Source of the DNA: Hydrogenophilales bacterium
Lineage (GTDB): Bacteria; Pseudomonadota; Gammaproteobacteria; Burkholderiales; Thiobacillaceae
Length of the DNA: 64,000 nucleotides
Direction: 5' to 3'
Assembly (NCBI GenBank): GCA_016719465.1
Contig: JADJYY010000002.1
Location: 62,001 to 126,000 of the forward strand
The notes under the pieces were generated by a model that had not been told where the DNA came from, did not search any database, and was given only the letters and a program-made list of their open reading frames with translations. Made by a program: the position numbers and the translations under genes. Within the stretch, counting starts at the first letter, position 1; each line of letters begins with the position of its first letter. Of this stretch, positions 1 to 9,019 are shown one piece after another.

Positions 1-2477
1 CGTCCCTGGCCGGCGTCATCCTGCGCATGAAATCCCTGGGCCTGCCGGAGATCGAGGCCTTCCCCTTCCTGGACCCGCCGGAATCCAGGCGGGTGCGTGA
101 CGGCCAGCAACTGCTGGCGGAACTGGGCGCCCTGGACGAAAAGGGCCGGCTCACCGCCATCGGCAGGCAGCTCGCCCACCTGCCCGTGGACCCGCGCATC
201 GGCCGCATGCTCATCGCCGCCCGGGACAATGCCTGCCTGTCGGAGGTGCTGGTGATCGCCGCCTACCTGTCGGTGCAGGACCCCCGCGACCGTCCCCTGG
301 AACGCCAGGAGGCCGCCGACCAGAAACACAAGCGCTTCGTCGACGAAAACTCGGATTTCGTCACCCTGCTCAATCTCTGGCGCCACATCCCCCCCTGCAC
401 CAGGCCCTGCTCCCCGGCCTGCTCGGCAACCTGGGCATGCTCACCGAGGACGGCGTCTACCTGGGCGCCCGCGACATGAAGTTCGCCCTCTTTCCCGGCT
501 CCGGCGTGAAGAAGAAACCCAAGTGGGTGATGGGCGCCGAGATCGTCGAGACGCGCCGGGTCTATGCCCGCACGGTGGCCAGGATCGAGCCGGAGTGGAT
601 CGAGCACGCCGCGCGCCATCTGCTCAAGGTGAGCTATTCCGATCCCCACTGGGCCAAGAAGCCGGCCCACGTCGCCGCGTCCATGCGCGCCACCCTCTAC
701 GGCCTGCCGGTGGTGAACGGGCGCAAGGTCCACTACGGCCCCATCGATCCGGTGAAGTCCCGGGAACTGTTCATTCGCGGCGCCCTGGTGGAAGGCGAGT
801 ACGAATGCCGGGCGCCCTTCTTCCTGCACAACCGGCGCCTGCTGGAGGAGATCGACGACCTGGCCCACCGCTCCCGCAACGCCCGCGTCGCGGTGGACGA
901 CGAGACCCTCTATCGCTGGTTCGACGATCGCATTCCCGAGGGCATCCACAACGGCGCCGCCTTCGAGAAATGGCGCCGGGAGGCCGAGGCCAAATCGCCG
1001 CGCCTGCTGCACCTGGAGCGGGCGGAGCTGCTGAAACAACGCGGCGCCGACCCCCGCGACTTCCCGCCGGAACTGGACCTGGGCGGCGTGCGCTTCCCCC
1101 TCGCCTACCGCTTCGACCCCGGCACCGAGGACGATGGCGTCACCCTGCTGGTGCCCCTGCCGGCCTTGAACCAGGTTCCCCTTGCCCCCTGCGACTGGCT
1201 GGTGCCCGGCCTGCTGGAGGAAAAGATCGCCGCCCTGATCAAGGGCCTGCCCCAGTCGATCCGCCGCGCCTTCGTGCCGGTGCCGGAGTTCGCCCGCGCC
1301 GCCGCGGCGGCGCTGGCAAGTGGGAAGTCGGGAGTGGGAAGCGGGGAAAACCGTTCAACCCCCACTATCCACTCCCCACTCCCGACTCTCCAGGACGCTT
1401 TGGCCGATTTCCTCACCCGAACCACCGGCCAAACCATCCCCCGCGACGCCTGGCGTCCCGAGGCCCTGCCCCCCCACCTGACCATGAACTACCGGGTGCT
1501 GGACCCGGGCAACCGCGTCCTGGCAGAAGGCCGGGATCTCGCGGCTCTGCGCCGGCAAATGGGCGGCCAGGCCAGCGAGAGCCTGCGTCAGGCCGCCGCC
1601 CCGGGCGAGCGGGAGGACATCGCGCGCTGGGATTTCGGCGACCTGCCGGAGCGGGTCGAGATCAAGAGCGGCGACCGCCCCGTGGCCGCCTTCCCCACCC
1701 TGGTGGAGGAAGCCGGCGGGCTGAAGCTGCGATTGCTGGACAGCCCGGCCGTGGCGAGGGAGAAGCATCGGCGCGGCGTCTCCCGCCTGGTCTGGCAGAG
1801 CTTTCCCGACCTGCTCAGGCAAACCGAGCGGGACCTGGCCCAGCGCCTCAAGGGCGCCGCCCTGCACTATCTGATGCTGGACAAATCCCTGTCCGCCGAG
1901 TCGCTCATCCGGGACGCGCTGTTCGCGGCCGCCCGCGCCGCCCTGGCTGTGGACCCGGCCGACCTGCGCCAGCAGACCGCCTTCGAAAGCGCCGCCCAGA
2001 CCGCCCGGCCGCGCCTGGCCGACGCCGCCCGGGAAACCGCCCGGCTGGCCGCCGAATGCCTCGATCATGCCCACCGCCTCGGGCAACAACTGGGGCGGCC
2101 CAACCCGGCCAAGGAGGCGGTGGCCGACCTGCGGAGCAGTTGCGGTCCCTGGTCTTCCCCGGCTTTCTCGCGCGGATCCCCCCGAACGGCTTGCCCACCT
2201 GCCCCGCTACCTGCGCGCCATGGAGCGCCGGCTAGAAAAGCTGCCCGGCCACCCGGCCCGGGATGCCCAGAACATGCGCGCCATGGCCCCCCTGCTGGTG
2301 AATTACACCGCCCGCCGCCGACGCCAGGAGGACGCCGGCGGGGTCACGGCGGAGATGGAGGATTTCCGCTGGCGCCTGGAAGAACTGCGCGTCGGGCTGT
2401 TCGCCCAGGAACTGAAGACGCCGGAGCCGGTATCGGTCAAGCGGCTGGAGAAGCGCTGGGCGGAAATCGCCGGCTGA
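1..2477 (+). pseudogene. hrpA: ATP-dependent RNA helicase HrpA, 3' portion, disrupted
   Basis: C-terminal part of the DEAH-box helicase HrpA; the motor domains lie upstream of the window. The reading frame opens at base 3 (helicase-associated region ending LLNLWRHI near 390), then resumes in another frame at HQALLPGLLGNLGM near 400 and runs through FPGSGVKKKPKWVM and the long DUF3418-type C-terminus to a stop at 2477. Compared with E. coli HrpA as I remember it, about 57 residues are missing at the junction near 390-401, so roughly 170 bp is deleted and the frame is lost. A second frame change near 2132-2136 is repaired by one extra G (DLREQLRSLVFPGF). An in-frame heptad-repeat insertion sits at 1315-1393. 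It is either a true pseudogene or a gene damaged by assembly error; the rest of the protein is well conserved. Confidence 0.85.
1318..1393. repeat. Heptanucleotide repeat in two inverted arms inside hrpA
   Basis: Four G-rich heptads at 1321-1348 (TGGGAAG, TCGGGAG, TGGGAAG, CGGGGAA) are followed after a 14-bp spacer by four C-rich heptads at 1363-1390 (CACTATC, CACTCCC, CACTCCC, GACTCTC). The arms are imperfect inverted copies and can form a hairpin. The element stays in frame and encodes a Ser/Gly/Pro/Thr-rich stretch (SGKSGVGSGENRSTP and onward) within the HrpA C-terminal domain. Confidence 0.85.
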
Positions 2478-2601
2478 CCCCGCGAGCCCAGCGCCGGGTC
2501 GCCCCGGACCACCACGCCGACGCGGTTTAACGGGTTATCCATTAAAGTTGGCCCCCTGGCGGCCGATATGACGACATCACCCGAAGCCGTTGGAGACGAA
2601 T

Positions 2602-4218
2602 GTGGGCCTGAACAAGATCACCGGCACGGTCACCGCCAAGATCATGGCGTTTACCGCCGTGCTTTTCCTCGTCCTGCTGACGGCCTCCCTGATCCACTCC
2701 CACCTCGGCGCGAACAGCCTGGCCGAGGAATTCACCACGGAGCAGGCCAAGACCATCGCCGACGGCTACATGGACGGGCTCAACAAGCTCATGCTCACCG
2801 GCGGCATGGCGGCCCGGGACGAGCAGCGCAAGCAGTTCGAGTCGCAGCCCAACGTGCTGGAGGCCCGGGTGATCCGCGGCGATGGCATCAACGGCCAGTA
2901 CGGCCCCGGCGGCCCGCGCGAATCCATCCAGGACGACCTCGACCGGCTCGCCATGAACGGCGAGGAAGTCATCCGCATCACGCATACCGACAAGGGTCGC
3001 CAACTCACCGTGGTGCGCCCCTACAAGGCCACGGATCACACGCGCGGCATCAATTGCCTGGGCTGCCACGCCGTACCGTCCGGCAGCGTGCTGGGCGCCA
3101 CCCGGATCACCTACGACCTGGGCCCGGTGGACGCCCGCATCCGCAATTCCGGCCTGGAAAGCCTGGGCATCCATCTCGCCCTGTTCGTGCTGGGCATGGG
3201 CCTGCTGTCCATCGCCTTCAAGCGCATCGTCGCCCAGCCGGTGAACCGGCTCAGCGACTTCATGAGCCGCATCGAGCAGCAATCCGACCTGTCCCTGCGG
3301 GTGCCCGCCGACGGTCGGGACGAGATCGCCCGGGCGGGCGTCGCCCTGAACGCCATGATGGATCGCTTCGCCCGCATCATCGAACAGGTGCGCGGCGCCA
3401 CCCACAACCTGGCCCGGCTGGCCGGCCAGCTGGTGGAAGTCTCCAGCCGTACCCAGGGCGGCGTGCAACGCCAGCTATCCGATACCGAGCACCTGGCCGC
3501 CGCCCTGCACCAGCTCGCCACCACGGTGCGGGAGGTGGCCGACAACACCCGGGAGGCCGCCAGCGCGGCCAACCAGGCCGACGGCGAGGCCCGCGACGGC
3601 GCGGCCACCGCCACCCACGCCCTGGGCGCCATTTCCGCCATGTCCCGGCAACTGGAACAGGCGGTCCAGGTCATCCTGCGCCTGGATACCGACAGCCGGG
3701 ACATCGGCCGGGTCATCGGCCTGATCCGGGAAATCGCCGAACAGACCAACCTGCTGGCCCTCAACGCCGCCATCGAGGCGGCCCGGGCCGGCGAACAGGG
3801 ACGCGGCTTCGCCGTGGTGGCGGACGAGGTTCGCACCCTGGCCCAGCGCACCCAGTCGGCCACGGAGGAAATCGAAACCATCATCGTCAAGGTCCAGGGC
3901 CAGGCCCAGGAAGCGGTGGGCGCCATCCAGACCGCGGAGCAGAAGACCGCCTCCAGCGTCAAGAGCGTGGAGGAAAGCGCCGGCGCCCTGACCACCATCT
4001 CCGGCTCGGTGGGCGTCATCAACCGCATGAACGCCCAGATCGCCGCCAGCTCCGGCGAACAGAGCCAGGTTGCGGAAAACATCAGCCGCAAGATCGGGGA
4101 CATCGGCGCGGTGGCCCATGAAGCCGCCGGCCATGCCCAGGACACCCAGGACGCCAGCCGACAGCTCGCCGGCCTGGCGGAAGAACTGGAAACCCTGGTG
4201 AGCCAGTTCCGGGTCTAG
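2602..4218 (+). CDS. Methyl-accepting chemotaxis protein with periplasmic heme c motif
   Basis: Transmembrane chemoreceptor of about 538 residues. I chose GTG at 2602 because GGAG lies 6 nt upstream; a TTG at 2590 is the longer alternative. TM1 spans roughly residues 14-33 and TM2 roughly 188-206. HAMP follows, then the MCP signalling domain with the conserved hairpin tip (EQTNLLALNAAIEAARAGEQ, near 380). The periplasmic domain contains CLGCH (C152, C155, H156), a classical covalent heme c site, just before TM2, in a context like DUF3365/Tll0287-type sensor domains. The inferred role is sensing redox state or a diatomic gas ligand and passing it to CheA/CheW; no che genes are in the window. 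A strong terminator follows, so it is probably monocistronic. Confidence 0.9.
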   Translation: MGLNKITGTVTAKIMAFTAVLFLVLLTASLIHSHLGANSLAEEFTTEQAKTIADGYMDGLNKLMLTGGMAARDEQRKQFESQPNVLEARVIRGDGINGQYGPGGPRESIQDDLDRLAMNGEEVIRITHTDKGRQLTVVRPYKATDHTRGINCLGCHAVPSGSVLGATRITYDLGPVDARIRNSGLESLGIHLALFVLGMGLLSIAFKRIVAQPVNRLSDFMSRIEQQSDLSLRVPADGRDEIARAGVALNAMMDRFARIIEQVRGATHNLARLAGQLVEVSSRTQGGVQRQLSDTEHLAAALHQLATTVREVADNTREAASAANQADGEARDGAATATHALGAISAMSRQLEQAVQVILRLDTDSRDIGRVIGLIREIAEQTNLLALNAAIEAARAGEQGRGFAVVADEVRTLAQRTQSATEEIETIIVKVQGQAQEAVGAIQTAEQKTASSVKSVEESAGALTTISGSVGVINRMNAQIAASSGEQSQVAENISRKIGDIGAVAHEAAGHAQDTQDASRQLAGLAEELETLVSQFRV

Positions 4219-4271
4219 GAGCCCCTCCTCCAAGGCTCCAGGCCGGCGACCTCCTCCCGCCGGCCACCCAC

Positions 4272-4306
4272 GAAAGCCCCCTCGCGGGGGCTTTCTTTTG
4301 TTTTTG
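4272..4306 (+). terminator. Rho-independent terminator after the chemoreceptor gene
   Basis: A perfect 10-bp stem, GAAAGCCCCC / GGGGGCTTTC, with loop TCGC is followed by TTTTGTTTTTG, starting 54 bp after the stop codon. Confidence 0.9.
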
Positions 4307-4612
4307 TTGCGGTACACACAGATTATTGCCGCCGGATGATTTGCCAACCGATTTGCACGCATCCGAAGGAATGGGCCTCGGTTCGATACGGAACCTTTTT
4401 TCGCCCGGTGCCGGCGAACCAATCCCTTTGAAATTTTCGAGTTCGATCGCGGTTACCGTGAAAGTCGCGCCAGCGGCTCACGATGCTCCCCTCTCCCGCA
4501 AGCGGGAGAGGGGTTGGGGGTGAGGGAACCGTTCATGGCCGACAAGCGTGCTTTCATGGGCGGGGATGGCCATTCGGCCATGGACGGTTAAGCGCATGCT
4601 GGGTCCTTGAGT
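4307..4612. other. Gene-free interval
   Basis: About 300 bp between the terminator and the end of the nuclease gene. Short open frames here lack family resemblance. The only structure I see is the GC-rich palindromic repeat at 4482-4527. Confidence 0.5.
4482..4527. repeat. GC-rich palindromic interspersed repeat, copy 1
   Basis: GATGCTCCCCTCTCCCGC, then AAGCGGGAGAGGGG and TTGGGGGTGAGGG. CCCCTCTCCCGC and GCGGGAGAGGGG form a 12-bp hairpin. The same outline, including GATGCTCCCC at one end and TTCATGGCC just beyond the other, recurs at 8890-8954, so this is a dispersed element rather than a local terminator. Confidence 0.7.
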
Positions 4613-5677
4613 TCAATCCTCCGTGTCCGGCGGGGCGGGCGCGGCAAGTTCGGTTTCGATCTGCTCGATGCTGGGCAGGCTGGTTTGCAGATCCCGGGGC
4701 AAGGACTCGATGAGCTGGTATTCGGCCACGCCCATGGGCTTGCGGGTGTCGCGCAGGGCGTATTCCGCCACCACGCGGTTCTGGCTCTTGCACAGCAACA
4801 GGCCGATGCTGGGGTTGTCCTGCTCGGCCTTGACCAGGGAATCGACGGCGGAGAGGTAGAAGTTCAGTTGCCCGGCGTGTTCCGGCTTGAAGGGGCCGGC
4901 CTTGAGTTCCACCACCACGTAGCAGCGCAGCTTGAGGTGGTAGAAGAGCAGGTCAATGAAGAAGTCGTCGCCACCCACCTCGATGTGCACCTGGCGGCCG
5001 ACGAAGGCGAAGCCCGCGCCCAGTTCCAGCAGGAAGCGGGTGATGTGGCGCACCAGGGCGGACTCGATCTCCCGCTCGTCCGCCTCCTCGGCCACGTCCA
5101 GGAAATCGAATAGATAGGGATCCTTGAGGGTCGCGCGCGCCAGGTCGGAATGGGGCGCGGGCAGGCGTTGACCGAAATTGGTGACCGCCTTGCCTTCCCG
5201 CTCCAGCAGCCGGGTTCCGATATGCATGTTCAGCGTATTGCGCGACCAGCCGTGTTCGAGGGCGCGCCGGGCATAGGCGAGGCGGGCCTCGGGGGCTTTG
5301 AGCTTGGTCAGCAGCACCAGGTTGTGGCCCCAGGGCAATTGTCCAACAGGCTGTTGGACGATTTCGGCTTCGGTCCAGGCCTCGGCGAAGGCGCGCATGT
5401 ACATGAGGTTGGCGCGGGAGAAGCCTTTCATGCCGGGAAAGGCGGCACGCAGGTCATGGGACAGGCGGCCGATGACCTTGGCGCCCCAGCCCTGCTCGGC
5501 CTGGCGCCGCAGGATGTCGTGGCCGATCCGCCAGTACAGGGCGAGCAGTTCCCGGTTCACCGCCAGCGCGGCGCGCTGTTGGGCGGTGTGGATGCGGGCC
5601 TTGATATCCGCAAGCCATTCGGCATAGCCGGCGGGGACTGGGGTCAGGCCAAGCGCTGTATCGGGACTGTCGGTCAT
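4613..5677 (-). CDS. YhcG/DUF1016-family PD-(D/E)XK nuclease domain protein
   Basis: About 354 residues starting at MTDSPDTALG. The N-terminal half (to about residue 170) is the helical DUF1016_N domain (NRELLALYWRIGHDI, SRANLMYMRAFAEAW). The C-terminal half is a PD-(D/E)XK nuclease fold, with FFIDLLFYH providing the Asp and VVVELKAG the E-x-K catalytic pair. These proteins are widespread, often near restriction-modification or mobile genes, and their function is unsettled. Here it stands alone with no methyltransferase or toxin partner. The upstream 20-codon extension to 5737 is less likely to be coding, although no strong ribosome site precedes the chosen ATG. Confidence 0.85.
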   Translation of the reverse strand: MTDSPDTALGLTPVPAGYAEWLADIKARIHTAQQRAALAVNRELLALYWRIGHDILRRQAEQGWGAKVIGRLSHDLRAAFPGMKGFSRANLMYMRAFAEAWTEAEIVQQPVGQLPWGHNLVLLTKLKAPEARLAYARRALEHGWSRNTLNMHIGTRLLEREGKAVTNFGQRLPAPHSDLARATLKDPYLFDFLDVAEEADEREIESALVRHITRFLLELGAGFAFVGRQVHIEVGGDDFFIDLLFYHLKLRCYVVVELKAGPFKPEHAGQLNFYLSAVDSLVKAEQDNPSIGLLLCKSQNRVVAEYALRDTRKPMGVAEYQLIESLPRDLQTSLPSIEQIETELAAPAPPDTED

Positions 5678-5703
5678 GATGGGTTCGTTGTTATGTAGTT
5701 GGG

Positions 5704-5949
5704 TTGGCGGCTTTGCCGAAAGGTTATAGGCAATCACTACTGTCCGGAAATTCTCTCGCCTACCAGCATTACTCGCTTATCGTGCCGCGCCGGTTGGACA
5801 ACGAAGAACCGCTCGCCGTATTGGTTCATCGCTTTGATGGCGGCTGGGAAACCGTCGCCGGCGGCATGCTGACGCTCTCCGTGCCGGCGGGCGTGGCGAC
5901 GGATTTCGCGCGGGAGGCCGAGGCGGTCTTGCTGGGCACACTCGAATAG
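5704..5949 (+). CDS. Small hypothetical protein (doubtful)
   Basis: An open frame of up to 81 residues, TTG start at 5704, divergent from the nuclease gene and ending 62 bp before nadE. The C-terminal 65 residues (for example HYSLIVPRRLDNEEPLAVLV) have normal protein composition and might be a genuine small protein or the tail of a decayed gene. I recognise no family, and an antisense frame of similar length overlaps it. Confidence 0.35.
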   Translation: MAALPKGYRQSLLSGNSLAYQHYSLIVPRRLDNEEPLAVLVHRFDGGWETVAGGMLTLSVPAGVATDFAREAEAVLLGTLE

Positions 5950-5998
5950 TTCCATCGCCCTGCCGGCCCGGACCTGATGCATGCGGCGGCCTTGCGGA

Positions 5999-6004
5999 TA
6001 GAAT
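5999..6004 (+). promoter_or_regulatory. Candidate -10 element (TAGAAT) before nadE
   Basis: TAGAATCC lies only 7 bp before the nadE ATG, which would give a very short leader. No convincing -35 hexamer is visible. The same TAGAATC string precedes mak, rpoZ and mutS. Confidence 0.35.
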
Positions 6005-6010
6005 CCGCGC

Positions 6011-7615
6011 ATGAAGATCGCGCTCGCCCAGATGAACCCCGTGGTCGGCGACCTGGAAGGCAACGCCGGCCGCATCGCCGACCTGGCCCTTCAGGCCGCC
6101 GAAGCCGGCGCCGCCCTGCTCGTCACCCCGGAACTCGCCCTGTGCGGCTATCCGCCGGAGGACCTGGCCCTGCGCGACGACTTCTATGACGAGAACGCCC
6201 GCGTCCTGGCCGCCCTGGCGGGCCGGCTGCCCCCGGGACTGACCGCGGTGGTGGGCCATCCCCTCAAGGAGGGCGAGGAACGCTACAACGCCGCCTCGGT
6301 GTTGCGGGACGGCGGGATCATCACGGTCTATCGCAAGCAGATCCTGCCCAACCATTCGGTGTTCGATGAAGTCCGCACCTTCACGCCCGGCCTCGATCCC
6401 TGCGTGTTCGAGTGCGCCGGCGTCCGCTTCGGCATCAGCATCTGCGCCGACATCTGGGAACCCGGCCCCGCCGTCATGGCCCGGGAAGCGGGCGCCCAGG
6501 CGCTGCTGGCGCTGAACGCCTCCCCCTTCCACATGGACAAGCAGGAGGAGCGCGTCGACGCGGCCCGGGCGCGGGTGGCCGAGTGCGGCCTGCCCCTGAT
6601 CTACGCCAACATGGTGGGGGGCCAGGACGAACTGGTGTTCGACGGCGCCTCCTTCGCCCTGGATGCCGGCGGCGGGCTGGCGGCCCAATTCCCGGCTTTC
6701 TCCGAGGGCCTCTACCTCGTCGAACTGGACGCCGGCGTGCCCAGGGGAGCCATGGAGCCCCAGCCTGGCCCGGAAGCCTCGGTGTATCAGGCCCTGGTCC
6801 TCGGCGTGCGCGACTATGTCGGCAAGAACGGGTTCCCCGGCGCCATCCTGGGCCTGTCGGGCGGCATCGATTCCGCCCTCACCCTGGCGGTGGCGGTGGA
6901 TGCGCTGGGGGCGGACAAGGTCACGGCGGTCATGATGCCGTCCGAGTTCACCGCCAGCATCAGCCTGGAGGACGCGGAGAAGCTGGCCGACAACCTGGGC
7001 GTGAAATACGACGTGCAGCCCATCAAGTACATGTTCGATACCTTCCTGACCGAGTTGTCCGACGAGTTCGACGACCTGCCCTTCGACCAGACCGAGGAGA
7101 ACATCCAGGCCCGGGTGCGCGGCGTCCTGCTCATGGCCCTGTCCAACAAGTTCGGGCCCCTGGTGCTCACCACCGGCAACAAGAGCGAGATGGCCAGCGG
7201 CTACGCCACCCTCTACGGCGACATGGCGGGCGGCTTCGCCGTCCTCAAGGACGTGGCCAAGACCCTGGTGTGGCGCCTGTCCAGGTACCGCAACTCGGTG
7301 TCCCCGGTGATTCCGGAACGCATCATCACCCGCCCGCCCAGCGCCGAACTGCGCGCCAACCAGTGCGACCAGGACAGCCTGCCGCCCTACGAGATCCTCG
7401 ACGCCATCATGGAACGCTACGTGGAGCGGGACATGGCGCCCCGGGACATCGTGGCGGCCGGTTTCCGCGAGTCGGACGTGCGCCACGTGGTGCGCCTCAT
7501 CGACCGTTCCGAATACAAGCGCCGGCAATCCCCCCCCGGCATCCGCATCACGCCGCGCGGCTTCGGCCGCGATCGGCGCTACCCCATCACCAACCGCTAC
7601 AAAGCCCCCTTTTGA
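6011..7615 (+). CDS. nadE: Glutamine-dependent NAD+ synthetase
   Basis: Converts nicotinic acid adenine dinucleotide to NAD+ using ATP, with ammonia released from glutamine. The 534-residue protein has an N-terminal nitrilase-type glutaminase domain with the triad Glu41 (TPELALCGYPP), Lys109 (YRKQILPNHSVFDE) and Cys145 (GISICADIWEPG). The C-terminal ATP pyrophosphatase domain carries the PP-loop LSGGIDSA at 282-289 and the TTGNKSEMASGYATLYGDM segment. Length is normal for the two-domain enzyme, so free ammonia is not obligatory. It ends 26 bp before the PII gene, and the two are probably co-transcribed, linking NAD synthesis to nitrogen status in this layout. Confidence 0.97.
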   Translation: MKIALAQMNPVVGDLEGNAGRIADLALQAAEAGAALLVTPELALCGYPPEDLALRDDFYDENARVLAALAGRLPPGLTAVVGHPLKEGEERYNAASVLRDGGIITVYRKQILPNHSVFDEVRTFTPGLDPCVFECAGVRFGISICADIWEPGPAVMAREAGAQALLALNASPFHMDKQEERVDAARARVAECGLPLIYANMVGGQDELVFDGASFALDAGGGLAAQFPAFSEGLYLVELDAGVPRGAMEPQPGPEASVYQALVLGVRDYVGKNGFPGAILGLSGGIDSALTLAVAVDALGADKVTAVMMPSEFTASISLEDAEKLADNLGVKYDVQPIKYMFDTFLTELSDEFDDLPFDQTEENIQARVRGVLLMALSNKFGPLVLTTGNKSEMASGYATLYGDMAGGFAVLKDVAKTLVWRLSRYRNSVSPVIPERIITRPPSAELRANQCDQDSLPPYEILDAIMERYVERDMAPRDIVAAGFRESDVRHVVRLIDRSEYKRRQSPPGIRITPRGFGRDRRYPITNRYKAPF

Positions 7616-7641
7616 GCCAATTCCGGCAAGGAGTCCGCACC

Positions 7642-7980
7642 ATGAAGAAGATCGAAGCCATCATCAAACCTTTCAAGCTGGACGAGGTGCGGGAAGCCCT
7701 GTCGACCCTGGGGGTCAGCGGCCTGACCGTCACCGAGGTCAAGGGCTTCGGCCGCCAGAAAGGCCACACCGAGCTGTATCGCGGCGCCGAATACGTGGTG
7801 GACTTCCTGCCCAAGGTCAAGATCGAACTGGTGGTGGCCGACGCCATGATCGAAACCGCCCTGGAGGCCATCGTCAAGGCTGCCCGCACCGGCAAGATCG
7901 GCGACGGCAAGATCTTCGTCAGCAACGTGGAGCAGGTGGTGCGCATCCGCACCGGCGAGACCGGGGAGTCGGCCGTCTAG
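7642..7980 (+). CDS. glnB: Nitrogen regulatory protein P-II
   Basis: 112-residue trimeric PII signal protein that senses 2-oxoglutarate, ATP/ADP and glutamine status and controls partners such as GlnE, NtrB and AmtB. It starts MKKIEAIIKPFKLDEV; the T-loop (GRQKGHTELYRGAEYVVDF) contains Tyr51, the uridylylation site, and TGKIGDGKIFV matches the C-terminal PROSITE-like signature. AAGGAG precedes the ATG with good spacing. Location directly behind nadE is common in betaproteobacteria. Whether it is GlnB or GlnK cannot be decided from sequence alone; the absence of amtB beside it favours GlnB. Confidence 0.95.
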   Translation: MKKIEAIIKPFKLDEVREALSTLGVSGLTVTEVKGFGRQKGHTELYRGAEYVVDFLPKVKIELVVADAMIETALEAIVKAARTGKIGDGKIFVSNVEQVVRIRTGETGESAV

Positions 7981-7996
7981 GCAACCGTTCCGCCAC

Positions 7997-8875
7997 TCAC
8001 TCCACCAGGATCAGCGCCACCCCGGACACCATCAGGCCGCCCGCCGCCAGATGCTGGCCCAGGCGCCGTTCCCGGAACAGCCAGGCGCCCAGCAGGATGC
8101 CGAACAGGATGGAGGTGCGCTTGACGGCGATCATGTAGGCGGTGGCCGTTTGCGCCAGGGCCAGGAAATGGGTCACCACCATGACCGACATCAGGACCGC
8201 CACGCTCCACACCGCCGGACCGCCAAGCAGGGCCCGGCGGATCATCGCCGGCTCCCGCGCGCCGAAGAACACCAAGGTCAGCCCGCCCAGCAGCGCGAAG
8301 TACAGGGCCCCGAAAACCATGGCCTGATCCGGCATGTAGCCGAGCGCCCCCTTGCCCAATACCGCCGTGACGCTGTAGATGGCCGCCACCATGAGCATCA
8401 GGCGGGAGCCGCGCCGGTCGACGATGGCGGCGAAGGGCGCCAGCCAGGTGCGGGGGTGCCGCCCGGCCCGGTCCAGGTTGAGGCCCCAGGCTCCCGCCAC
8501 CACCAGCAGGATGCCCAGCAGGCCCTGGCGCGACACCGTCTCGCCCAGCAGCAACCAGCCGGTGACCACGGTGAACACCGGCGTGAAGGCCATGTAGGGC
8601 AGGGTCTCGGACAGGGGGCTGTCGCGGATGGCGCGCACGTAAAGCAGCATGGCGAAGATTTCCAGGGGCATGGCCGCCGCCAGCCAGCCCCAGAACCGGG
8701 GCGGAAGCTCGGGCAGGCCCAGGTATCCCAGCAAGGGCAGCAGCAGCAGGCCGGGCAGGCCGAAACGGATCAGGGTGAGCTCGTCGGCGCCCCGGTCCGC
8801 CAGCCATTTCTTGCCGGCGCTATCGGCCAGGGCCAGGCTGAGGGCGCAGATCAGGGCCAGGGGGAACCAGTGCAT
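7997..8875 (-). CDS. EamA/DMT-family transporter
   Basis: 292-residue inner-membrane protein with about ten hydrophobic helices arranged as two EamA repeats (roughly residues 1-140 and 155-292). The segment LPYMAFTPVFTVVTGWLLLG and the C-terminal TSILFGILLGAWLFRER are typical of drug/metabolite transporters. The substrate is unknown; relatives export amino acids or metabolites. It converges on the PII gene with a 16-bp gap. Confidence 0.85.
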   Translation of the reverse strand: MHWFPLALICALSLALADSAGKKWLADRGADELTLIRFGLPGLLLLPLLGYLGLPELPPRFWGWLAAAMPLEIFAMLLYVRAIRDSPLSETLPYMAFTPVFTVVTGWLLLGETVSRQGLLGILLVVAGAWGLNLDRAGRHPRTWLAPFAAIVDRRGSRLMLMVAAIYSVTAVLGKGALGYMPDQAMVFGALYFALLGGLTLVFFGAREPAMIRRALLGGPAVWSVAVLMSVMVVTHFLALAQTATAYMIAVKRTSILFGILLGAWLFRERRLGQHLAAGGLMVSGVALILVE

Positions 8876-8889
8876 GGCGCCCTTACTCT

Positions 8890-8954
8890 CGATGCTCCCC
8901 TCTCCCGCCGGGGCGAAGGCGGGATTGCGCGGAGCGGGGGGTTGGGGGTGAGGG
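8890..8954. repeat. GC-rich palindromic interspersed repeat, copy 2
   Basis: Begins GATGCTCCCCTCTCCCGC and ends GGGGTTGGGGGTGAGGG, matching the two ends of the copy at 4482-4527 but with a longer, diverged middle. TTCATGGCC follows in both copies. Confidence 0.65.
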
Positions 8955-9019
8955 AGGCATTCATGGCCGGGAACACGGTTTCCATAAACCGGGTACTCGA
9001 TCGGCCGTGAATGGCCGGC

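Noticed and set aside
263..1039. Long minus-strand frames opposite hrpA and many other genes
   Set aside because: They are antisense shadows caused by high GC; composition is His/Gly/Ala/Arg-rich and no family is recognisable, while the opposite strand encodes known proteins.
4326..4713. Short plus-strand frames in the 4.3-4.7 kb interval
   Set aside because: They run through the palindromic repeat and into the antisense of the nuclease gene; no plausible protein.
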